From contig JAADDJ010000046.1 of assembly GCA_013153965.1 (NCBI GenBank), positions 1 to 37,594 on the forward strand: DNA of 37,594 bases, read 5' to 3'. The position numbers and the translations under genes were made by a program. The notes below the pieces were generated by a model, which saw only the letters and a program-made list of their open reading frames with translations, searched no databases and was not told the origin of the DNA. Positions within the stretch are counted from its first letter, which is position 1; every line of letters starts with the position of its first letter. Source of the stretch: Thermotogae bacterium (GTDB lineage: Bacteria > Hydrothermota > Hydrothermia > LBFQ01). Below are positions 14,896 through 21,673 of this stretch, piece by piece.

Positions 14896-16106
14896 AATCC
14901 GACCGCCCTCCTAAGGTAATCTACGAAGGCCGGCCCCGCTTTGCGTGCGGCGAATAGGAGAAGGTCGGGGGCCTTGGTGAATATGTACCGGGCCCACTTG
15001 AAGGCGTCTATCTCATCCAACTCTCGCCCGTCAAAGAGGGGCTTGAGCTTGGCAAAAACGTAGCGCAGGTCCTCATCGTCCATACGAAGGAAAGCCCTCC
15101 TCACCTCGTAGGCCAGCTCGTACTCCCTCCGATTCATAATATCCCAGAACCTGTCGTGATACTCCTTGAGACGCCTCGCCGATAGGTCCCCCTCCTTCAG
15201 GGCCTCGGCCCCCACCTCGCCGGCCACGCTTCCGGAGATGAGGGCGGCGGGTATTCCACCTCCCGATATGGGCTCGGCCAGGCGGGCCGCATCCCCGACG
15301 ACCATTATCCCGTCGGAGTATATCTGCAGGCGATGTCCCCCCACGGGCACCACGCTGCTCGTAAATCCCATCACCTTGGCCCCCTTGAAGTAGTGGCTCA
15401 CGAAGGTCTCCAGATAATCCCTCGGGGACTTTCCCTCGGGCAGGAGGGCCACGCCCACGCCCACGTTCCCGTAGTGTCCTCCCTTGGGAAAGCTCCAGCC
15501 GTACCCCTTCCAACAGCACCAATCTCCCACGAAGAAATCTATGCGACCATCCTCAACGGCCGGATGGACGAGAAAGTACTCAAGGGCGTAGTGGTAATCC
15601 TCGGGAGGTATATCAAGATTCAGGCCCGCCTGTCTCCCCACCTTGGAGCCGGGTCCGTCCGCCCCTATCACCAGACGGGCCTCAACCCTCTCCTCCCTGC
15701 CTCCGTGTATGAAGGAGACCTCCCACAGACCGTTCCTACGGTTGAGGTGGGTGAATTGGGCCTTCGTTAGGAGCTCCGCTCCGGCCTCGGCTGCCGTTTG
15801 GGCCACGTACCGGTCAAATATCTTCCTCTCCAGGACGTATCCGACGCCCTCCTTACGTACGGTGAAGTGCTCCCCGTCGGGGGAGTAGAATCGGGCCTCG
15901 TCTATGACGGAGGCTATGAATCTCGGCTCGGGCTCAAAGTACAGGGTCAGGGAGCGGTGGGATATGCCCTCGGCGCACTGGACCACCTGCCCGAACTCCG
16001 GCCTCTTCTCAAGGAGGAGGACCTTCGCCCCACCCTCGGCCAACCTCCGGGCGGCCATGGAGCCCGCGGGCCCTCCACCCACGACTACGGCGTCGTATCT
16101 CTCCAT
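14892..16106 (-). CDS. Geranylgeranyl reductase-family FAD oxidoreductase
   Basis: A 404-residue flavoprotein. An N-terminal Rossmann motif VVVGGGPAGSMAARRLAEGG is followed by EKR and CAEGIS. The family motif YGWSFPKGGHYGNVGVGV matches the YxWxFPx7-8GxG signature of geranylgeranyl reductases, and a second FAD motif is GDAARLAEPISGGGIPAA. These enzymes saturate isoprenoid double bonds in archaeal lipids, chlorophyll side chains or quinone tails. In a bacterium likely roles are menaquinone-tail or isoprenoid reduction (inference). The start is ATG at 16106 (MERYDAVVVG), 8 nt behind a -10 box; an upstream in-frame ATG at 16145 would add 13 residues across the promoter. It is divergent from korB, with 80 bp between starts. 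Confidence 0.87.
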   Translation of the reverse strand: MERYDAVVVGGGPAGSMAARRLAEGGAKVLLLEKRPEFGQVVQCAEGISHRSLTLYFEPEPRFIASVIDEARFYSPDGEHFTVRKEGVGYVLERKIFDRYVAQTAAEAGAELLTKAQFTHLNRRNGLWEVSFIHGGREERVEARLVIGADGPGSKVGRQAGLNLDIPPEDYHYALEYFLVHPAVEDGRIDFFVGDWCCWKGYGWSFPKGGHYGNVGVGVALLPEGKSPRDYLETFVSHYFKGAKVMGFTSSVVPVGGHRLQIYSDGIMVVGDAARLAEPISGGGIPAALISGSVAGEVGAEALKEGDLSARRLKEYHDRFWDIMNRREYELAYEVRRAFLRMDDEDLRYVFAKLKPLFDGRELDEIDAFKWARYIFTKAPDLLLFAARKAGPAFVDYLRRAVGL

Positions 16107-16114
16107 ATCCCGCC

Positions 16115-16120
16115 ATTTTA
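16115..16120 (-). promoter_or_regulatory. -10 box of the geranylgeranyl-reductase-like gene
   Basis: TAAAAT (minus strand) ends 8 nt before the ATG at 16106. A weak TTGATG lies 19 nt further upstream. Confidence 0.6.
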
Positions 16121-16172
16121 GGGCGGTAAGAAGTGGTTCCATCAAACGGATGGGGAGGGGACCTTTCCTCCG

Positions 16173-16178
16173 TATAAT
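16173..16178 (+). promoter_or_regulatory. -10 box of korB
   Basis: A consensus TATAAT ends 8 nt before the ATG at 16187. No recognisable -35 is present in the G-rich stretch upstream. Confidence 0.7.
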
Positions 16179-16186
16179 CCCCGCTT

Positions 16187-17074
16187 ATGGTTGAGGTTAA
16201 GATAACCCTCAAGGACTATGACTACCACAAACCCACGTGGTGTCCGGGATGCGGTGATTACGCCGTTCTGCTCGCCCTGAAGAAGGCTCTCGTGAGCCTG
16301 CAGATACCTCCCCACGAGGTCGTGGTGGTCTCGGGTATAGGTTGTAGCGGGAAGATAAGCGATTACGTCAAGTCCTACGGATACCACGGGATACATGGCC
16401 GTGTCCTGCCTACGGCCACGGCCGTTAAGATAGCCAATCCCACTCTCACGGTCATAGGAGCCGGAGGGGACGGGGACGGCTACGCCATAGGCGGGAACCA
16501 CTTCCTCCACGTCATGCGCCGCAACCCCAACATCACCTACATCGTGATGAACAACATGATATACGGTCTGACGAAGGGTCAGACCTCCCCCACCTCCCTG
16601 CCCGGTTTCAAGAGCGGTACCTCCCCCTACGGCTCCGTTGAGGGCAACATAGAGCCCCTGTACATAGCCCTCTCCATGGGGGCCCCCTTCGTGGCCCGCG
16701 GCTTCGCCGGGGATCCCAAGCGTCTGACCGAGATCATAGCCGAGGCCATAAAGTTCAAGGGATTCGCCTTCGTTGATATCTTCTCCCCCTGCGTGACCTT
16801 CAACCGTTTCAACACCTACGACTGGTTCAAGCAGAGGGTTAAGTACATAGACGAGAACGGTCCCTATCCCACCCGGATGGAGGCCCTCAAGGCCATAGCC
16901 GACACGTGGGCGCAGGACAAGCTCCCCCTCGGCATAATCTACCGGGAGGAGGGCCTACCCACATACGAGGAGCTCCTGCTGAAGAGTAAGGATACCGTCC
17001 CCGTATATGACGACATCACCTCCGACGTCTGGAAGGAGAAGGTCAAGCAGATAATCCAAGAGAACTTCGTTTGA
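16187..17074 (+). CDS. korB: 2-oxoacid:ferredoxin oxidoreductase beta subunit
   Basis: The thiamine-diphosphate subunit (295 aa) of an enzyme that decarboxylates a 2-oxoacid to acyl-CoA and reduces ferredoxin. Motifs: TWCPGCGDYAVL near the N-terminus and GIGCSGKI, which with a later Cys bind a 4Fe-4S cluster. The TPP site is GDGDGYAIGGNHFLHV followed by VMNNMIYGLTKGQTSPTS. HGRVLPTATAVKIANP is typical of 2-oxoglutarate-type (KorB) and general OFOR beta chains; the exact substrate is unsure. The alpha/gamma subunits normally adjacent are not in the window, so this subunit is encoded alone. It ends at a bidirectional terminator. Confidence 0.93.
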   Translation: MVEVKITLKDYDYHKPTWCPGCGDYAVLLALKKALVSLQIPPHEVVVVSGIGCSGKISDYVKSYGYHGIHGRVLPTATAVKIANPTLTVIGAGGDGDGYAIGGNHFLHVMRRNPNITYIVMNNMIYGLTKGQTSPTSLPGFKSGTSPYGSVEGNIEPLYIALSMGAPFVARGFAGDPKRLTEIIAEAIKFKGFAFVDIFSPCVTFNRFNTYDWFKQRVKYIDENGPYPTRMEALKAIADTWAQDKLPLGIIYREEGLPTYEELLLKSKDTVPVYDDITSDVWKEKVKQIIQENFV

Positions 17075-17089
17075 TTCGCGAGGTGGAAT

Positions 17090-17123
17090 AAAAAAAGGAG
17101 GGGGGCCGAGCCCCCCTCTTTTT
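17090..17123. terminator. Bidirectional intrinsic terminator between korB and the thiol oxidoreductase gene
   Basis: The stem GAGGGGGG (17098-17105) and CCCCCCTC (17111-17118) form 8 bp around a 5-nt loop CCGAG. Seven A lie upstream (17090-17096) and five T downstream (17119-17123), so it works on both strands. It sits between convergent genes, and the TAA of the minus-strand gene lies in the T-run. It is the only strong intrinsic terminator I found in the window. Confidence 0.9.
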
Positions 17124-17667
17124 ATTGGCCGGTGTAGTGTCTCACCACCTTCTCCACGTCCTCGGGAGAGCGCATGGCTCCCACGTGCTTCTGGCCGTTT
17201 ATGAAGAAGGTGGGGGTACCCTGAACCCCGTACTTGAAGCCCAGACGGAAGTCCTCCTCCACTATACGCTTGCCCTTGCCCGACTCCACGCACCTCTTTA
17301 TCTTCTTGACCGTCTTCTCGTCCAGACGGGCTATCCACGTCCAGTCAAACGGCTCGCGGGGCGAGTGCTCCTCCATTATGGAGAAGACTGTGGGAAGGTA
17401 CTCCTTGGGCGTGCAGGCCAGAACCTCGGCCTTCTGCTGGGCGTAGGGGTGTATGGTCCTCAGGGGGAAGAACCTGATGTATAGGGCCACGTCCTTGCGT
17501 CCCTGCGCGAAGGTGAAGAGATTCTTGTGCGTCATCCGGCAGTAGGGACAGTCGGGGTCGGTGAACATCACTATCACCACCGGCGCGTCCTTCACACCCA
17601 TCACCGGCTCTCTCCCCTCGGTCAGAGCCTTCACATCCACCTGCTGCGCTAACAAAAGCGGAAACAT
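17122..17667 (-). CDS. DsbA/DsbC-family thiol-disulfide oxidoreductase
   Basis: A 181-residue thioredoxin-fold protein with active site DPDCPYCRMTH (Cys40, Cys43) and the cis-Pro loop GTPTFFINGQKHVGA near the C-terminus. A helical insertion typical of DsbA/DsbC/DsbG lies between. A second Cys (ACTPKEY) and CVESG add two more thiols. It would oxidise or isomerise disulfides in exported proteins, in keeping with the Cys-rich lipoproteins nearby. The predicted signal is only MFPLLLA, with no basic residue. No in-frame start exists further upstream, and the -10 box 8 nt before the ATG confirms this N-terminus. No DsbB/DsbD partner is in the window. Confidence 0.87.
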   Translation of the reverse strand: MFPLLLAQQVDVKALTEGREPVMGVKDAPVVIVMFTDPDCPYCRMTHKNLFTFAQGRKDVALYIRFFPLRTIHPYAQQKAEVLACTPKEYLPTVFSIMEEHSPREPFDWTWIARLDEKTVKKIKRCVESGKGKRIVEEDFRLGFKYGVQGTPTFFINGQKHVGAMRSPEDVEKVVRHYTGQ

Positions 17668-17675
17668 AGGCTATT

Positions 17676-17681
17676 ATTTTA
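17676..17681 (-). promoter_or_regulatory. -10 box of the thiol oxidoreductase gene
   Basis: TAAAAT (minus strand) ends 8 nt before the ATG at 17667. Confidence 0.65.
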
Positions 17682-17704
17682 CCGCAGAAACGGGATCCAT
17701 GCCA

Positions 17705-18844
17705 CTAAGTTTCAACCCTCCAGCGGTAGGCCCCATACACCAGCCCCAGCCAAGCCCACTCCGCCAGCAGGTGGCTACCGCCGTACGTTATGAATGGCAG
17801 GGGTATCCCGGCTATCGGGAGGAGACCGAGGACGGACATGAGATTGACGGATGTCTGATACAGGAAGAACATCCCTCCCGCCGAGGCCATCATCCGCAGA
17901 TAGGGATCGGGGGAGAAGGACATGTAGAATAGGCTGAAGGGAAGCATGAACAGCAGCAGAAGGAGGAGAAATCCCACGACGTACCCATAGACCTCCACGA
18001 TGGACGTGAAGGCGAAATCCGTATGGGCGGCCGGGAGGAAACCGTAATTCTTCTGGGTCGCTCCCCTTATGCCCTTGCCGAAGGGCCCGGCGTTAGCCAG
18101 CGCTATCCGCGACTGGTACGTCTGCCATAGGACCTCCGAATTCTCCTGCGGATTCAGCATGGCCAGTATGCGCCTGCGTTGGTACTCCTTAAGACCCCTA
18201 TTCCACAGTATGGGCGTGATTAGACCTATGGCTATCACGAGGATGAGGGTGCCCACTATCCAACCCAAGGATGCGCGGAGGATGACGAAGGATGAGGTTA
18301 TGGCCGCGACGAATCCCCAGAATAGCACCTTGGAGAAGGAGGCTATCGGCGCGATGAGGATGGAGAAGAGCAGAAGCACGAACTTGAGGTCCTCGGCCGT
18401 TATGAAGATCACGTAGAGGGTCAGAACGAGTATGACGCTGCTCGTGGCCAGATCCGGCTCCACGAGGATGAGAACCCAAGGTATCAGACCGAAGATGAGC
18501 TTCTCAACCGTCCCCCTAAGGCTCATCAGGTAGAGGGGAACCGTGACCTTGGCGATCTCGGAGGGTTGGAAGTTTATAAAGCCGAGGTTGAACCACCTGC
18601 GGACGCCTCCCCCTCCTCCGAAGAGCAGGACGGCCACCAGGAGGGCCAAGGTGATGTAGTATGCCACCTTGGAGTTCATCACGATGAGACGCACGTTAAA
18701 GCGGGAGATGTAGAAGAATAGGATGACACCCACGAGGGTGAATAGAGACTGCCGGAGGGCCAAGCCCCAGTCGGGCAGCAGCCCCAACACGCCGAATGCC
18801 GAGAGGAGTAGGGCGAGGTAGAGGGGAATCTCCGGTCTCCTCAA
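17705..18844 (-). CDS. rodA: Rod-shape-determining protein RodA (SEDS peptidoglycan glycosyltransferase)
   Basis: A polytopic membrane protein of 379 aa with about ten predicted helices; the SEDS family polymerises lipid II into glycan strands. Family landmarks are RRWFNLGFINFQPSEIAKV, the WVLILVEPDLATSSVILV motif with the catalytic-region Asp, and GFLPAAHTDFAFTSIVEVYG. PLPFITYGGSHLLAEW lies near the C-terminus. The short N-terminus and GINFQPSE-type loop favour RodA over FtsW, but FtsW/SpoVE cannot be excluded. The cognate class B PBP (PBP2) is not in the window. The TTG start is 4 nt after the stop of herA, so translation is likely coupled. Confidence 0.9.
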   Translation of the reverse strand: MRRPEIPLYLALLLSAFGVLGLLPDWGLALRQSLFTLVGVILFFYISRFNVRLIVMNSKVAYYITLALLVAVLLFGGGGGVRRWFNLGFINFQPSEIAKVTVPLYLMSLRGTVEKLIFGLIPWVLILVEPDLATSSVILVLTLYVIFITAEDLKFVLLLFSILIAPIASFSKVLFWGFVAAITSSFVILRASLGWIVGTLILVIAIGLITPILWNRGLKEYQRRRILAMLNPQENSEVLWQTYQSRIALANAGPFGKGIRGATQKNYGFLPAAHTDFAFTSIVEVYGYVVGFLLLLLLFMLPFSLFYMSFSPDPYLRMMASAGGMFFLYQTSVNLMSVLGLLPIAGIPLPFITYGGSHLLAEWAWLGLVYGAYRWRVET

Positions 18845-18848
18845 CTGA

Positions 18849-20441
18849 CTAGGATCCGAGCTTCATCCACTCCTCAACGGCGTTTATGTCGTGCCCACCC
18901 TTGCGGGCGGACGATAGCCTGAACTTCACCAGCAGGGGGACCCGGACGAATGGACCGATGAGGATGGCCTCGCCGGGATTTAGGGCGGGAAGGTACTGGA
19001 GGAGCTCGGCGCTCAAAGTCTCCGACGCCCTCTGCACGTGCCTCTGGTCCTCCGGCTCAACGATGCGCATTATTATCCAGTTGTTCATCTGGGAGAGGAC
19101 GTTCTCGTCCAGACCCTTGGGTCTCTGGCTCACCAGGACGATGCCGAGCCCGAACTTCCTAGCCTCCCTGGCGACCTTTGAGAGGGCGTACTTGGTCTTC
19201 GTGGAGGCTCCCTTCGGGGCGAATATGTGGGCCTCCTCAACCACCACGAGGATGGGAACGGGCAGGAGGCCCTCCCTCTCTTGGACCCATCTCTTCCGCT
19301 CCTTCAGGGCGTTCAGGAGTATGTGGGATACGATCACGTCCATCGCCTCGTAGTCCAAGCCCCGTAGGTCCAGAACGTTTATCTTCCCTATGCCCCTCCT
19401 TCCGAGGATCTCAACGAAGGAGGGTACGTTGTCCTTCAGGCGGTCCCCTATCTTACTCTTGAGATTCATGAGGCGTATATAGGTGCCTATGAGCTCATCC
19501 GGCCTCGTGGTATTGACGAAGTCGCAGGGAATCTCCTCCAGATCGTTGTCCGATTTACCCCCCCTGCGGTGGGCTATGAGGTCGTGGAGGGTATCTATCA
19601 GGTCGTCTATGAAGGGCTTTCTCGGTAGGGGCTCCGGCGAGAAAGGGTCAACATCGGCCGCGTTCATCACCGTCGTCTTCCGACGTTTCTCCTTCACGCA
19701 CTTGACCAGCTCCATCATGACGTAGTACTGGCGGCTGCTGTGCTCGTAGTCTATGTTGCACATGGCGGCTATGTCGGAGGCCGACAGATTCTGCAGGTCT
19801 ATCTGGGTGTCTATGACGTTGGTAACCACCTTCCCCCTGCCGTTTCGGAAGTCGGAGTTCAGGTATTCGCCATGTACGTCTATGACGAGTACCGTCCCGT
19901 TCCTCCGGGCTATCTCCTCTAAGAGGACGGCCACGGCGTTTGACTTACCGCCTCCCGTGACCGCCAGCACGGCCAAGTGTCGGGATACTATCTGGTTTAT
20001 ATCAACCCCCACCTCAACCTCCGGAGAGGTCAGGAGCGTTCCCACCCGCGCCGACGAGAGCTCATCCTCCGCCCCGAATATCTCCCTGAGGAGCTCGGGA
20101 GGGGCAGAGAAGACCTGGGCTCCCGGCATAGGAGGATACTTCAGCCTCTCCAACCGACGCTCCTTCATCTCCCCCAAGAGGGTGGCACGGGCCTTGAAGA
20201 GCCCATTTATGTTGTATATCTTCCGCATGGACTCAACGTGAGCCGGGTTGTTGTCCTCGGGGAGGAACCTGTCAAACCTCTCTATGTGGCTCACCATCCC
20301 CAGAACCCTCACCTCCCGGCCCCCCTCGGTGTAGGAGATCACGACGAACTCCCCCATCTTCGGGGGAACGAAGCTGGTGAAGGTGACTTCGTTGGGTTGA
20401 AGTATCCCGACGCAGTAGCCGAGCTGCCGGTTATGGTTCAT
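18849..20441 (-). CDS. herA: HerA-type DNA translocase ATPase
   Basis: A 530-residue FtsK/HerA-superfamily ATPase. The N-terminal HAS beta-barrel-like domain (about 1-105) has GYCVGILQPNEVTFTSFV. The Walker A is AVTGGGKSNAVAVLLEEIA (GGGKS at about 163-167), followed by VLVIDVHGEYL. Walker B is VVVEEAHIFAPKGASTKTK, and the sensor region is LGIVLVSQRPKGLDENVLSQ. In archaea HerA forms a hexamer that drives resection with NurA nuclease and Mre11-Rad50; some bacteria have the same pair. No NurA or Mre11 gene lies in this window. Its ATG overlaps the TGA of a small lipoprotein gene (ATGA), and rodA follows after 4 nt, an unusual setting. Confidence 0.93.
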   Translation of the reverse strand: MNHNRQLGYCVGILQPNEVTFTSFVPPKMGEFVVISYTEGGREVRVLGMVSHIERFDRFLPEDNNPAHVESMRKIYNINGLFKARATLLGEMKERRLERLKYPPMPGAQVFSAPPELLREIFGAEDELSSARVGTLLTSPEVEVGVDINQIVSRHLAVLAVTGGGKSNAVAVLLEEIARRNGTVLVIDVHGEYLNSDFRNGRGKVVTNVIDTQIDLQNLSASDIAAMCNIDYEHSSRQYYVMMELVKCVKEKRRKTTVMNAADVDPFSPEPLPRKPFIDDLIDTLHDLIAHRRGGKSDNDLEEIPCDFVNTTRPDELIGTYIRLMNLKSKIGDRLKDNVPSFVEILGRRGIGKINVLDLRGLDYEAMDVIVSHILLNALKERKRWVQEREGLLPVPILVVVEEAHIFAPKGASTKTKYALSKVAREARKFGLGIVLVSQRPKGLDENVLSQMNNWIIMRIVEPEDQRHVQRASETLSAELLQYLPALNPGEAILIGPFVRVPLLVKFRLSSARKGGHDINAVEEWMKLGS

Positions 20442-20779
20442 TTCTTCATCATGTAGAAAGTTCCTTCCCAGACCTTCGTCCCCTTAGGTCTGTACTTGCC
20501 CTTCATCGCCTTGGCGCCCCTTATCTCCGCGAAGCCCTCCAACTCCTCGGCGCTGAAGGAGGCGTTCTCTATGGTGAAATGGACGGTATCGTTGCGTATG
20601 ACCCCGACGAACTTGCCGCTGTTGGCCCCCACGAACTCCCCCTTTAGGGAATCCCCCACCTGGGTCAGCTGTAGGGTGCCGAATCCGGTCTCCCATGTCC
20701 CGGAGTAATCCGTGCTCTTCTCGGAGCTGCCGCAGGAAACCATAAGAAGGCCAGCGAGAATGACGAGAGCGTACCGCAT
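20438..20779 (-). CDS. Small predicted lipoprotein (113 aa)
   Basis: The signal MRYALVILAGLLMVSC ends in lipobox MVSC. The mature part, about 98 residues, is one beta-rich domain. It opens with DYSGTWETGFGTLQLTQVGDSL, a pattern common in small lipocalin-like domains that start GTW.G..G.L.L...G..L.G. It has alternating strands (GEFVGANSGKFVGVIRNDTV, then GYAEI-type GFAEIRG) and ends in KVWEGTFYMMKK. A lipocalin/META-like binding role is possible, but no ligand can be assigned. The TATAAT box 8 nt upstream contains the ribF stop codon. It heads an operon with herA and rodA. Confidence 0.75.
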   Translation of the reverse strand: MRYALVILAGLLMVSCGSSEKSTDYSGTWETGFGTLQLTQVGDSLKGEFVGANSGKFVGVIRNDTVHFTIENASFSAEELEGFAEIRGAKAMKGKYRPKGTKVWEGTFYMMKK

Positions 20780-20787
20780 AGCATGTT

Positions 20788-20793
20788 ATTATA
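20788..20793 (-). promoter_or_regulatory. -10 box of the lipoprotein-herA-rodA operon
   Basis: A consensus TATAAT (minus strand) ends 8 nt before the ATG at 20779. The TAA stop of ribF (20791-20789) lies inside it. Confidence 0.7.
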
Positions 20794-21673
20794 GAGTAGC
20801 AAGGCGATTTATGATGGAGTTCATCAGCTCTATATCTCGCCTTATCTGCTCCCGAAGGGCCTCCGGGGAGGGAAATCTCATCACACCCCGTATTCTGGCT
20901 AAAATATGCACCTTCAATTTTTCAGGCACTTTTCCCTCAAAGTTCAATATATGCACTTCAACGCTCCTGCGCAGGTTAAGGGTCGGCCTGGCGCCGATGT
21001 GCATGACGCCGTAGCGGCGTACCTGCGGCACGAGGACCGCATAGACTCCGTCGGCCGGAAGGAGTTTCTCCGGGGGGACCTTCAGATTGGCCGTGGGGAA
21101 TCCGAGGCGTCTGCCCCATCCCTCCCCCTTGACCACCTCTCCGGTTATCCTGTAGGGGTAGCCGAGGAGCAGGTTAGCCCTCTCCACCTTCCCCTCCTTC
21201 AGAAGTTGCCTTATGCGGGATGAGGATACCACCTCCCCGTCGTACTTGAGGGGAGGGAATACGTAGGTCTCAAACGAATAGTCCTTCAGGCGGGCTACCA
21301 GCCAATCGGGGGAGCCCTCACGCCCCCGGCCGAATCTGTGGTCGTATCCCATGAGGAGTCTCCTGACCCGCAGGTGGGTTATCAGGAGGCTTACGAACTC
21401 CTCCGCCTTCAGGGCCATATCCTTCCGCTCAAGGAGGAGGACGGCATCCACCCCCATCTCCTCCAAGGCTTCCAGCTTCTCCTCGGTCGTAAATAGGAGG
21501 TCCCCATCCCGCCGGGGGTGCTCGCCGAATGTGATGACCAGAGTCTTGAGCTCGTCGGATAGGACGCCGCACCTGCCCAGTATGTACCTGTGGGCCCTGT
21601 GGAGTCCATCAAATGACCCCACGGCCGCGCACGTGGGGTGCGGATATACGTCTCCCACCCTAAGGATTTCCAC
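20789..21673 (-). CDS. ribF: Bifunctional riboflavin kinase / FMN adenylyltransferase
   Basis: Makes FMN and then FAD from riboflavin. The N-terminal nucleotidyltransferase half has AVGSFDGLHRAHRYIL (HxGH-like site), GYDHRFGRGREGS and SSSRIRQLLKEGKVERAN. The C-terminal riboflavin kinase half has GWGRRLGFPTANLKVP with the PTAN motif, and VEVHILNFEG. The 294-residue length is normal. The start is uncertain: I chose GTG at 21673 (VEILRVGDVYPHP), which overlaps purL by 14 nt and gives a family-like distance to SFDG. A GTG at 21658 is the alternative. An open frame runs further upstream inside purL but is not needed. It supplies FAD/FMN for flavoenzymes such as the GGR and PRODH genes in this window. 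Confidence 0.93.
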   Translation of the reverse strand: MEILRVGDVYPHPTCAAVGSFDGLHRAHRYILGRCGVLSDELKTLVITFGEHPRRDGDLLFTTEEKLEALEEMGVDAVLLLERKDMALKAEEFVSLLITHLRVRRLLMGYDHRFGRGREGSPDWLVARLKDYSFETYVFPPLKYDGEVVSSSRIRQLLKEGKVERANLLLGYPYRITGEVVKGEGWGRRLGFPTANLKVPPEKLLPADGVYAVLVPQVRRYGVMHIGARPTLNLRRSVEVHILNFEGKVPEKLKVHILARIRGVMRFPSPEALREQIRRDIELMNSIINRLATL

